From assembly GCA_020631735.1 (NCBI GenBank), contig CM036223.1, positions 5,742,191 to 5,806,190 on the forward strand: 64,000 nucleotides of DNA. The letters run 5' to 3'. This DNA comes from Saccharum officinarum. Lineage: Eukaryota > Streptophyta > Magnoliopsida > Poales > Poaceae. Positions 1 to 10,533 of the stretch are shown piece after piece. Position 1 is the first letter of the stretch. Each line of letters opens with the position of its first letter. The notes under the pieces were generated by a model. The model was not told the origin of the DNA, searched no databases, and was given only the letters and a program-made list of their open reading frames with translations. Both the position numbers and the translations under genes were made by a program.

Positions 1-948
1 CGGATTCTGGCGAGAAGCCGGAGAAGGAAAGGAGAAGACCGAGAAGCCGGTCAGAAGGCAGCGAAGCTGATGTCGTGCTGAAGCCGGCGCGGTGAATCCT
101 GGCTGTTAACTCCAGCATCCAACGGCGACGAGGATCCCAGGCGACGTGACCGGGGCTCCTGGCCGAGAAGCAGGTCGCCCTTGTTGGGTTTAATTGCTGG
201 CAGGCCTAGGTGAGCCGAGTTGGGCCTGTTTCTACTCAATGCGATGTTTATTTTTTTTTGTTGAAAATTACGCAAGGCAGAAAAAAAGGCGTTATTGGTT
301 CCTCAAAAAAAACAGAAAAAGGCGTTTTTTTACAACAAGAAAAAAGGCGTTATTAAGTTACAACGTGCCAACGTGGTGCGCAGTCACTCGACAACTTCAC
401 GGATTTATACATCAATCGCGTCATCTTTTTTTTCTTAGGGAAATCGCGTCATCTATTTTAATACATTCTAAAATTTGACTCCACAGTGTGGATAGACACC
501 CTGTTGGAAACGTGGTTTGGTTTTGGATTAGAAATGGGGTCTCATATTGAATTTGAATTACAAACGTGTGAATGATAATGGTGAGATGCAGAGAGGGGAG
601 AGTGAGGTGCGTGGTACGATAGGCTGACAAATGAAAAAATTATGGGGAAATTTTATCTTTTTATCATCATTAGTTAAATGTACGGATTACGTCATCTGTT
701 CTAATATATTTTTAGAATCACACCTCTACTATATAAATGGACGCGCACTGTTCCAACTCCTATATATAAATATGATCGTGAGTTCAAGTCACACATCGGA
801 CATTGGATCGTTACGACTTTTATCTCTAATTCATCATATTACTTTTATAGTAGTAAAATTGGATAAGACTCTTATGCTCAAGGGTGTGGAAGGACATACA
901 GACTCACGATAGAGTGAAGGATGAAATTATGGGAAAGATTTACAGTCA
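1..948. other. Intergenic DNA, no gene recognised
   Basis: The first 200 bases are GC-rich and the rest AT-rich. Short AAAAAAGGCGTT-like phrases recur at 280-360. Open frames here are short and resemble no family I know. No repeat boundary is visible. Confidence 0.5.
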
Positions 949-1303
949 GGGCCATTTAGATCCTTTTATTTGGAGGAATTAAAATCTACTTAATAAACTA
1001 AGCTATTTGATTTAGAATTTAACATTTCACCACTTTTCAAAGTTCACATATAAACCTATCCTAAATTCATAGGGTGTGAGATGAAAACTGATTCTATATA
1101 TCACCATTCTATATTTCTACTTTACAACTTATAATACGCTATTCATCTCGCTCTCCTACGGTAGAAATATAACACATAAGTATCTCTCTCGTATAGCCAA
1201 CAATAATATACAAATATAATCCATATACAACTATATTAGCTTAATTAATATATGTCTCAATTATGATTATTATAATGAATTCAATTTAAAAATCCAAACG
1301 GGC
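949..1303. mobile_element. MITE-like element, about 355 bp
   Basis: An AT-rich block begins GGGCCATTTAGATCC and ends ATCCAAACGGGC, so the ends form an imperfect inverted repeat of the GGGC/TTTGGAT kind common in grass MITEs. No coding capacity. A clean target duplication could not be assigned, so the exact ends may be off by a few bases. Confidence 0.5.
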
Positions 1304-2239
1304 GTTCAGAAAATTTTGCTCGTTAATTATATATAAAAATAAAGGTATAGATACTTACGGCTGGGGGCTCCTACTCGGCACAAAGGAGATGGTCACGATC
1401 ACGCTAGGATTGAATGAAGTTGAACTAACAAATAGGTTCAAAGTATGGTGTGAATAGTGGCGACATAACTTCCTAGGACAAATAGACTAATCACTACCGG
1501 AAACCGGCCGTTTGCCGAGTGTCTGGAAGTTTACCAAGGGCATTCTATCAGGTACTCGGCAAACAGCCACTAAGCACTCGGCAAAAGTGGCTGTTTGCTA
1601 AGTGCTTGAAATTTAACACTTGGCAAACAGTTAGTTTGCCGAGTGCTGGACATAAAACACTCGGCAAACCAGAAACACCCGATTTTCCCCCCTTTTGCTA
1701 CTCCGATTTCTCTTTTTGATCTTCGGTTAAAACTTGTAACAAGTTTTTCTCCATCATATTAACTCCAAATTTGATGATTTTTTCTAAAATTTTCTAAAAT
1801 CTTGCTCTATCAATTTATTGTGTTCTTATAGCTATTACTTGAGTTATCTTTTCTTGTGAATTTCAAAATTATGAATTCCAAAAAATAACAACTTCAAAGC
1901 ATATTTTGAAGCAGTAAATTAATTCAAATGAAAAAGTTTTCAACTACAAAGTTGTATAACTTCGCAAGATCTACGACTTTTATTTTGGTCATTTCTTCAT
2001 TCAACAAAGCGATAGTAACGTTGTTCACAAAATCTATATCACTCATATAGTTTCCTGAAACTAGAAGAGAGATATATAAGATTTATGAACAATGTTACTA
2101 CTACTATGTTGGATGAACAAATGACCAAAATAAAAGTTGTATATCTTGAGAAGTTATACAACTTTGTAGTTGAAAACTTTTTAATTTGAATTAATTTTGA
2201 CAGTGAAAAGTATGTTTGAATTTCTCAAATTTAAAATTT

Positions 2240-2640
2240 GAATTTTTCAAACGATCTCGGATGGAGAAATAGCCAAAATGAGAGTTGTAGATCACAATAA
2301 GTTATGAAATTTTATAGTTGACAACATTTTTATTTGAAATCATCTTGTCAACGAAAACTAAGTTTGAATTTGCAAAAGTTTGAATTTTATTTTTTTAAAA
2401 GTACCTCGGATAGGGAAATAGCCAAAATGAAAGTTGTAGATCTCGAAAAGTTATGAAACTTTGTAATTGACAACTTTTTGATTTGAAATCATCTTGTCAA
2501 CGAAAATTATGTTTGAATTTCTTAAATTTGAAATTCAAATTTTGTAAACGACCTCGAATGGAGAAACTACCAAAATAAAAGTTATAGATCTCAAAAAGTT
2601 ACAAAACTTTGTAGTTGACAACTTTTCGATTTGAATTCGT
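2240..2640. repeat. Diverged tandem repeats of about 145 bp inside the CACTA element
   Basis: Three or more imperfect units contain the phrases CTCGGATGGAGAAA, AAAGTTGTAGATCTC and AACTTTGTAGTTGACAAC, followed by an AT-rich stretch. The same unit recurs in the second CACTA element at 41600-42720. Function unknown. Confidence 0.7.
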
Positions 2641-2720
2641 TTAGGGCCTAAAACAATCAATTTATACTCGGTTTAGTATAATACGTGGGGAACCAAAACG
2701 GAATCTAGCTACAAGTGACA

Positions 2721-2790
2721 GTGTGGTGCAGCGGTAGAGGAGGGTACGTGCAAGGGGGAGGTCGCGGGTTCAAATCCGGCCGACCGTGTA
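2721..2790 (+). repeat. tRNA-like segment with A-box and B-box motifs
   Basis: TGGTGCAGCGG at 2724-2734 resembles a Pol III A box. GGTTCAAATCC at 2767-2777 matches the B-box consensus closely, about 33 bp downstream. No cloverleaf with a paired acceptor stem was apparent, so this is not called as a tRNA gene. It lies near the right end of the CACTA element and has a counterpart in the second CACTA element. Confidence 0.5.
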
Positions 2791-3107
2791 GCGCGCGAAT
2801 TTTGCGCAAAAAATGCTACGACTTACGAGTGTTTTTTTTACCGAGGGTCAACTCAGTACTCGGCAAAGAGTTGTTTGCCGTCTAAATTTAAGCCGAGTGA
2901 GCTTTTTGTCGAGGGTGGCACTCAACAACCTTTGCCGAGTATCCGACAAAAAGCACTCAGCAAAGAGCTGTTTGCCGTCTAAATTTAAGTCGAGTGGGCT
3001 TTGCCGAACGTGGCACTCGGCAAAGCTTTTGCTGAGTGTTTTTTAGGTTTTGCCGAGTGTTTTTTTTGGCTTTGCCGAGTGTAGACTAGCTGTGTCCGGT
3101 AGTAAAT

Positions 3108-3695
3108 AAGAGGACAGGATTATTATTTAGGAGATGTTTGGTAGGGCTCTTTTGGAGAGACTTATCGGCTGTTTTGTCATAACTACAACGTGCTTTGATC
3201 GAAATAAACCTTTCTCTGATAATTGTTTTTTCCGCCTCTGGGTAATATAAGCGATTAGAGAGCCTACGCACAACACTTTTCTTACGTGCCATGAATGAAA
3301 CAAGCGTCGTAGCTTGGTTTGACGCAAAGCAGCGCCGCTTTGCTTCGGCAAGTGACCGGGTTCAAAGGTGAGTGGTGACACGGACAGCCGCGCCCCGCGC
3401 ACACCGGCACACACACATCCATGATCTATCAACGAGTGCAGTTTTTTTTTTTTTTTTTTTGCGCTGAAAACCATTAGCCATTAGGCATCGAATCTTTCTT
3501 CCTCCTCCTGGCCCCTGCCGTCCGGTCCGACTCGTTCCGCTCCTCTTCATCCTTGTCCGGGTGGAGCTTGGAGCCCAACGCATTGAGCGGGCCTTGGCCA
3601 TCACGGCCGGGCCTCGACCAAGGTACCCCTCCAAGCATTGACTAGATCCTGCACAGATCCGTTCTGGTTAGCTGACAGTTTTGTGGTTTTCCGCC
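3108..3695. other. Intergenic DNA with a poly-T run
   Basis: A run of 19 T residues occupies 3442-3460, perhaps the reversed tail of a retroposon. Sequence from 3490 to 3650 is GC-rich and could be promoter or 5'UTR of the model starting at 3696. No recognised gene. Confidence 0.4.
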
Positions 3696-4329
3696 ATGGC
3701 ACCCACCACGCCGGAGCTGGTGCTGCCGAGCTTGAAGATGGTGGGCGACCGAAAAGGTAATGTCTACATCTTCTCTTTAAGGGTCGGTTCGGTTTCCTTG
3801 GAATGGACCGGGAACAATTTCATCTTCTCAAGATTAGTACATACAAATTTGTGAAACAATCCAACTAGTAATTAGTCCAGGGCTCTATTCCTGAGGAACC
3901 AAACAAGCCCTAAGGAATTTCTAGATCTTGTGAACATGACCTGCTATTATACATCAATCTTGCTAGGTGCAACTTTCAGATTTATTTGCTATTGCCTATT
4001 ATAGAGTTTTAGGCTTCATAATCATGTTTCCATTTTTATTTTCGATATATCATGGGTACATTGTTTTATTTTAAAACATGGTACTACGGAACCAGTACAA
4101 AATTCAGCATGATGGTTAGCTCAACTACTGCACTTTCACTTGGAGATGACGCTTATAGTATTGCTATGATAACATCCTTGCTATTAACGCACCGCCATCA
4201 TCATCAGTATGGGCTCTAATATGGTTTTCACACTGACATCTGTTTGCTGCCCTAGCAGCTATGAGATCTGATAGGTTTTCATATTGAGAATTTGTCTCAA
4301 TTGATTGCAGGTCATGAAAGCATCAAAGA
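3696..4329 (+). CDS. Putative 5' end of an unrecognised gene (two short exons)
   Basis: An ATG in the context GCCATGGC at 3696 opens a 61-bp frame coding MAPTTPELVLPSLKMVGDRK and ends at a plausible donor (GTAATG at 3757). A plausible acceptor (GATTGCAG, ending 4310) precedes 4311-4329. Joining the two keeps the frame (GHESIK) and is followed by a second donor, GTAAGC, at 4330. I do not recognise the protein. No later exon could be linked. If the gene continues, the Reina-like element inserted at 4792 would sit in or after its second intron. It may be a fragment. Confidence 0.35.
3781..3910. mobile_element. Tourist-like MITE, 130 bp
   Basis: Ends GGGTCGGTTCGGTTTCC and GGAACCAAACAAGCCC form imperfect inverted repeats. 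They are flanked by TAA at 3778-3780 and 3911-3913, the TWA-type duplication of PIF/Harbinger elements. It lies inside the putative first intron of the 3696 gene model. Confidence 0.75.
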
Positions 4330-4786
4330 GTAAGCATATCCTAGTTTTATTGATAGAATCATTGGAGATGTAACATGTCAGCTCATTATTTTCTGCCTTC
4401 ATCGAGAATCTGAACTAGTCTATGAAGAGTGCAGCATAGGATGATACCTCGGAAGCTGTCTTTAAAACAAATGATACCTCGTAATCATATTTTGTTGGAT
4501 AGGGTTTGGCAGTTAACTTCACTCCAGTTTTTTTTCGAAAGCGTGCTATAGCACGTGCTTCATTAAGTGGAAGGGGAGGTTTTACACGCTCCGCGGAAGG
4601 GCACGGCGAGGGGCCATCCGCTACCCGGAGTAAACACTTAACACAAAGCACCAACTAGTGGTTTGTAATCAGCTCTTTCTTTTCCTTTGGTGTGATTTTT
4701 TTAAAAGTCTGGTTCATAATACAAATACTCGAGCTGACAATTTGAAAATGAAGGTATTTTTTTGAATTCTATGCAAGGATCATAGT
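4330..4786. other. Unassigned DNA with a poly-T-headed retroposon-like fragment
   Basis: From about 4527, eight T residues precede CGAAAGCGTGCTATAGCACG and a GC-rich segment to about 4650. Read on the minus strand this resembles the A-tailed 3' end of a short non-LTR element. No clear target duplication was found. Confidence 0.35.
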
Positions 4787-4791
4787 GTATC

Positions 4792-5178
4792 TGATAGGAA
4801 CCGAGGTTCGGCCCCTTACTGAGCGTAGGTTGTAGAGGTGGGTGATTGGAGGTCGGGGCTTGAACCGCGACGGACCACGGTGGGGCGCCGTGATCTCGCA
4901 GTGGAGGATTCTTGGCGGCGTGCGTGGAAGGAGATGAAGGGCGGCTAGGGCACAAAATTATCTCCCGGCTCCCTAAAGAAAGCCGGAAACAATAATATGT
5001 TTCTGCTTAATTCTTTCCGATCAACCTTACAAGCATATATATAGTTCCCCGAATAATAGGAATTTAACTCAAAAATAGCTAATAAATATAATAACTATGG
5101 GCTTTAAGCCCATCCAGCCGCCGGCATCCCTAGCCACTGATGGGCTTCCTGCGGAAATAGGAGATGCCGGTCATAACA
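4792..5178 (-). repeat. 3' LTR of the Reina-like element
   Basis: 387 bp. It is the upstream copy on the given strand but the 3' LTR of the element, because pol runs into it. The pol frame continues about 48 bases into this LTR and stops at 5130-5132. Confidence 0.9.
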
Positions 5179-8039
5179 TCTCTCCCCGCCTGCGCAAACA
5201 GCTCGTCCTCGAGCTGGAAGTCGGGGTAGCAGACCTTGAACTCATCAACGATCTCCCATGTCGCATCCTCTTCTGGAAACCCGTGCCACTGGACCAGCAC
5301 TTGCCAAACGCCACAGCGCTGCTGAGCACGCAGCACCTTGGCCGGCGCTGGAGCATACCGGCCATCCAAAGTCGGGGCGAGGGCGCCTGGAGCAGCAGGA
5401 GGGTCGCCGCGGTGGCACTTGAGCAAGACCACGTGGAAGACATTGTGAAGGCGCGCACCCTCCGGCAGCTGTAGACGATAGGCAACGGTGCCGACGCGCT
5501 CCAGAATGCAAAACGGTCCAGCATAGCGAGGACCGAGCTTACCCTTGGCGCCTGACACAAGGGACTGGGCAGTGCGGTTAAGCAGCCACAGCCACACCCA
5601 GTCACCCACCTTGAACTCGACGTCGCGATGACCGGCATCATAATATTTCTTGGACAGCTGCTGCGCTTGGAGAAGACGCTGACGAACCTCCGCAAGGATC
5701 TCATCGCGGGATCGGAGAAGTGCATCCGCGGCCTCAGTACGCGTTGTCCCCGATGTATAGGGCAGCAACGGAGGCGGAGGACGGCCATAGACAACCTCGA
5801 ACGGAGTGGCGCGGAGAGCGGTGTGGAATGAAGTGTTGTAGCAGTACTCCGCCCATGAGAGCCAGTCCACCCACGCACGAGGACGATCACCAGTGACGCA
5901 GCGTAGGTACATGGCAATCACCTTATTAACCACCTCCGACTGACCATCTGTCTGCGGATGGAAGGCGGTGCTCATACGCAACTTGACGCCCGCCATCTTG
6001 AAAAGATCACGCCAGACATGACCGGTGAACACGGGATCCCGGTCGCTGACAATGGAGAGGGGAAACCCGTGGAGGCGCACAATGCCGTCGAAGAAAGCAC
6101 GAGCGACGGACGTGGCAGTGTAGGGGTGGCCGAGCGCGATGAAGTGCGCATATTTGGAGAAGCGATCCACCACCGTGAGGATGACAGATTTACCCGCCAC
6201 TTTGGGCAGGCCCTCGATGAAGTCCATTGAGATATCCGCCCACACCTGGGAGGGTACCTCGAGGGGCTGCAGCAGCCCCGCCGGTTGCGCCGTCTCGGTC
6301 TTGTTGCGTTGGCACGTGGTGCATGAACGCACAAGGTCCTGCACCATCGCACGATCACGGGGGATGTAGAAATCTGCCCGCAATCGATGAAGAGTCTTGA
6401 GAACGCCCTCATGACCAGCGGAGTGCGCCAAAAGGAGCACCTGCTGGCGCAAATCACCATGGTCCGGCACGAAGAAGCGAGAACCATGAAGCAGCAGACC
6501 GTTAGAGAGACGCCACGGGACAGCCAAGTCGCCCGCCTGGAGCTGCTCCAGCAGCCGCCGGCCGTCCGGGGCGGCAGCGGTGGCACGCCGGACCTCGTCC
6601 AGGAGAGCAAACGATGGCCCGGACAAGGTCAGCGCGGCTGCAGTGTCGCCAGGGAGCAGGCCCGCCGCTCCCTCCTCCACGTCGCGGTGGGATAGAGCAT
6701 CGGCCACGGTATTCAGGCGACCCGGGCGATACTCCACAAAAAAGTCGAAGCCGAAGAGTTTGCTGATCCATTGATGCTGTGGTACTGTAGACAAACGTTG
6801 ATCAAGCAAAAACTTCAAACTATAATGGTCAGTGCGAACCAGGAAATGGCGCCCCCACAGATACGGACGCCAGTGACGCACGGCTTGAACGAGCCCGATG
6901 AGCTCGCGCTCATACGCCGCCAGCTTGAGGTGACGAGCGGCAAACGGCCTGCTGAAATAGGCAAGGGGTCCAGCGCCTTGATGGAGGACAGCACCAAACC
7001 CCGCGCCCGAAGCATCACAGTCGACCATAAAAGGCGCGTCGAAATCCGGCATCTGAAGAACCGGTCCCGTGGTCAAGGCACGCTTAAGCGCCTCAAACGC
7101 CCTTGTCACATCGTCGTCCCACACAAACGCGTCTCACCGCAAGAGACGCGTGAGCGGGGCGGCGATGATGCTGAAGTCCCGGATAAACTTCCGGTAGTAG
7201 CCTGCGAGGCCGAGGAGCCCGCGCAAGCTGCGGGCCGAGCGTGGAGGGGGCCAGGCAGCCACCGCCACGACCTTGTCGGCGTCCATGGTGACGCCCCCTT
7301 CGGAGATGACGTGGCCCAAGTAGGCCACCGACAACGCACCGAACGAGCACTTGGAGCGCTTAAGATGGAGGTGATGCGCTCGCAGTGCGTTGAGGACGAT
7401 GTTGATGTGTTGCTAATGCTCGGCCCACGAGGGACTGTAAATCAAAATGTCATAAAAAAATACCAGTACAAACCGCCGCAAGTAGGGTCGCAGGACGTCA
7501 TTCATCAGGGCCTGGAAAGTCGCTGGGGCATTGGAGAGCCCAAACGACATCACCAGAAACTCAAAGTGGCCATGATGCGTGCGGAAGGCTGTCTTGGCGA
7601 TGTCCACGGGGTGCATGCGCACCTGGTGGTAGCCGGAACAGAGGTCGAGCTTTGTGAAGAAGTGAGCCCCATGGAGCTCATCCAACAGCTCGCCCACCAC
7701 CGGTATCGGAAACTTGTCCTTTGAAGTCTTGGCGTTGAGGGCGCGGTAGTCGATGCAAAATCGCCAGGACGTGTTAGCCTTCCGCACCAAGAGGACAGGA
7801 GTAGAAAACGGCGACGTGCTCGGACGGATGATCCCTTGGGCGAGCATGGCGGCGCATTGCCGCTCCAGCTCGTCCTTCTGAAGCTGAGGGTACCTGTACG
7901 GCCGTACCGCGACAGGGGCCGTCCCGGGCAGCAGGTGAATGCGGTGGTCGTAGGGGCGTGCTGGTGGGAGCCCTGTCGGCTCATCGAAGATGGCACAGTG
8001 CTGCTCCAGCAGCCGATCCAGGAGCGGCAGCTGTGGGTC
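5130..8039 (-). pseudogene. Reina-like pol, C-terminal part: reverse transcriptase, RNase H, integrase, chromodomain
   Basis: The reading order on the minus strand is reverse transcriptase (about 8039-7413), RNase H, integrase with an H-H-C-C zinc site, a catalytic D-D-35-E triad, a GPF/Y-like module and a C-terminal chromodomain. In the 664-residue open segment (7124-5130) RNase H acidic residues lie near 35-37, 74, 99 and 142. The zinc site is near H234/H238/C268/C271, the triad at D301/D361/E397, and the chromodomain at about 595-640. Two in-frame stops interrupt it: TAG at 7410-7412 and TGA at 7131-7133, the latter a CGA-to-TGA change. The reverse transcriptase active site reads F-Y-D instead of F-D-D. 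It would be inactive. Confidence 0.93.
5179..5190 (-). promoter_or_regulatory. Polypurine tract of the Reina-like element
   Basis: On the minus strand GGCGGGGAGAGA directly precedes the 3' LTR start TGTTATGACC. It overlaps the end of pol. Confidence 0.7.
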
Positions 8040-10519
8040 TGAAGGGTCGAGATGGCGGACTAGAGGGGGGGGTGAATAGTCCTTTCTAAAATTAATCGCG
8101 TCGGCAAACCGAAACAAATGCGGAATTAAAACTATCGGTCTAGCCAAGACTATACCCCTCTATCTAAGTTCACAAGCACCTCACAAAGATTCTAATTATG
8201 TAACTAAGGTGCTTTCCTTAGCAGGAGCTCTCCTAAACAATTCTAGAGCAAGGTCACACAAACCTATGCACTAGTACTTTAGCAAAGCCGGGGAGCTCCT
8301 ACACAATTCTAGTAAGCAAAAGCACGAAGCCACCTATGCTCACTAGCAATGCTCAATAGCAAGGCAACTAATGCCAAACTAGAGAGCGCAAATTACTTAG
8401 CTACACAAACTAAGCAATATGACTAACAAGGTTACACAAACCAAATTAGCCACGCAACGGGAGCTACTTCTATGCTACACAAGCAAGAAGGTAACTAGCT
8501 AACTACACAAGCAAACTAGTTACAAGAGCAACTACACAAGCGCAAATATATGAATGTAAATACAAGCTTGTGAAACGAAAGAAAACCACCGAGAAGATGT
8601 ACACAATGTTGACACGGCGGTTTTTCACCGAGGTTCACTTGGTTGCCACCAAGCTAGTCCCCGTTGTGGCGATACACCCACTTGATGGATCACGAGCTAA
8701 TTGACTATCAAGAGTCAAACCCTCAGCGGGTGCCGCACATCCACTCTCAAGATGGGGATCCTCCAAGCCACGAGCTTTACTAGAGTTGCTCTTCGCGATC
8801 CCCGCGGGGTGAGCACAATCCCCCTCACAAATCCTCCTCCGGAGCCACGCACAATCTCCACGCGTGCTTCAACGGAGTCGCAAGCCACCAAGCCGTCTAG
8901 GAGGTGGCAACCTCCAAGAGTAACAAGCACCACCTGCTTGCAACACGATCACCTAGTGCCACTCAATGCAATCCTCTCGATGCAACGCACTAGAATCGCT
9001 CTCTCACTCGATCCGATGAACACTATCAAGCATGAGTGAGTTAGAGGGCTTCCAAGCACTACCACATAAGCCACCAAGGCCAAAGTGTGCTCAGCTGCCG
9101 GCCATGGCCGGCCAAGGCATCTATTTATAACCCCACGGTCAAATAGAGCCATTACCCCTTCACTGGGTAGATTTCGGGACGACCGGACGCGCCGGTCGTA
9201 ACTGACCGGACGCGCTCAACCGCGTCCGGTCGCCCTGCGACGTCCACATGTCCCTCAAATTTCAAAAGCGACCGTTAGATCCTCCAACGGTCACTGCGCG
9301 CCAACGGTCAAACGCTATGACCGGACGCGCTGCTCAACCGACCGGACGCGCCGGTCGCACAGCACCGCGCGCGAAGCAACGACCGGACGCGCTCCTCGCA
9401 ACGACCGGACGCGACAGTGCCAGCGTCCGGTCGGAGTCCAGTAAGCTCCTTCAACGATCGGACGCGTCCGATCATGTGTGACCGGACGCGCCGCGCGTCC
9501 GATCATCCTCTGTGAACCTCAGTTCCTTCTGGGCGCAAGACCAGACGCGCTGGTCCCGCGAGTGACCGGACGCGCCGGTTGCAAACCCTAGCACCCGCGC
9601 CTGCGCTGTACTGACCGGACGCGTCCGGTCATACCATGACCGCGTCTGGTGCAGCGTCCGGTCACCTCTGTGACCTCCGTTCGCCTCCGTTTCTTTTCCG
9701 ACTTCCGGCGTAGTGGAAAATAGGCATTTCAACTTCTCAAAAATGCCTGAATCCTGCGCTCGCAAAGCTCGGCGGGAGGGAGAGAGGAACCCAAACCCCT
9801 CTCTACCGCTCAAACTCCAACGCCTTCGCAAATGTGCCAACACCAACAAGTGAACACCACCTTGTGCACGTGTGTTAGCATTTTCATAATCATTTTACCG
9901 AAGGAGTTAACCACTCAACTTGCCACGCCACTCGATCCTAGCAACGATGCATAGTTAGATCACACGAGTGGCACTAGATGACCGATATGCAAACAAGTTT
10001 GCCCCTCTTGATAGTACGGCCATCTATCCTAAACCCGGTCATAAACTTCTCTACACACCTATGACCGGTGAAATGGAAATGCCCTAGGTTATACCTTTGC
10101 CTTGCGCATTCCACTCCATCTCCTCTGACGTTGATGCAACACATGCACCAACCAATCACCAAATGATATGATCCACTTCATATCATCACATGACCGTATT
10201 GGTTCATCGATCTTGACCTCACTTGCTCTTCACCGTTGCGTCGGTCCATCGGCGCCAAGTCTTGCTCAAGCTTCACCGCCTCGCGGTCCATCGCTCCAAA
10301 GCCTCCGACTTGCCCTTCACACTTGCAACCGGTCCATCAAGCCAAGCCTCATCTTGATCTTTGCCACCTTGGTCACATGACTCCATGTCATGTCTCATAT
10401 GCAATGAGCTCCTTCATGACACAATCATCTATGGACTAATTCCCTGTGTATCTCACATAAACACAATTAGTCCACCTAAGGTTGTCACTCAATTACCAAA
10501 ACCAAACAAGGACCTCTCA
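8040..10519 (-). repeat. 3' LTR of the nested copia-type element
   Basis: 2480 bp, starting TGAAGGGTCGAG and ending CCTCTCA on the + strand. It is 42 bp longer than its partner: it keeps a 41-bp segment in the GACCGGACGCG-rich zone near 9350 and one extra G in the run near 8070. Open frames in it (for example 9472-9849) are not genes, since they recur in the other LTR. Confidence 0.9.
9170..9670. repeat. CpG-rich GACCGGACGCG motif array in the LTR
   Basis: About 500 bp contain more than a dozen copies of GACCGGACGCG or its inverse CGCGTCCGGTC, irregularly spaced. The equivalent zone in the other LTR is about 17030-17470. The pattern may be regulatory or a methylation target; no function is shown by the sequence. 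Confidence 0.8.
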
Positions 10520-10533
10520 ATCTCCCCCTTTTT
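10520..10533 (-). promoter_or_regulatory. Polypurine tract of the copia-type element
   Basis: On the minus strand AAAAAGGGGGAGAT directly precedes the 3' LTR, as required for plus-strand priming. Confidence 0.75.

Larger units (their letters stand above)
1492..3104. mobile_element. Non-autonomous CACTA (En/Spm-type) DNA transposon
   Basis: The element starts CACTACCGG (1492-1500) and ends CCGGTAGTA (3096-3104). It is flanked by a 3-bp duplication AAT at 1489-1491 and 3105-3107, the size expected for CACTA elements. The terminal base is A instead of the expected G, a likely point mutation. Both subterminal zones carry many copies of TTTGCCGAGTG in either orientation, matching the arrays bound by transposase in this superfamily. 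The 1613-bp interior has no transposase frame. It holds diverged repeats of about 145 bp and a tRNA-like segment. Confidence 0.9.

Noticed and set aside
2721..2790. Functional tRNA gene
   Set aside because: A and B boxes are present, but no paired acceptor stem or clear anticodon arm was seen.
5097..5474. 125-codon + strand frame
   Set aside because: It is the antisense shadow of the Reina-like pol C-terminus.
6771..7724. 317-codon + strand frame
   Set aside because: It lies antisense to RNase H and reverse transcriptase, which show clear domain motifs on the minus strand.
8701..9039. 112-codon frame, repeated exactly at 16548-16886
   Set aside because: Both copies are inside the LTRs of the copia-type element; there is no independent gene.
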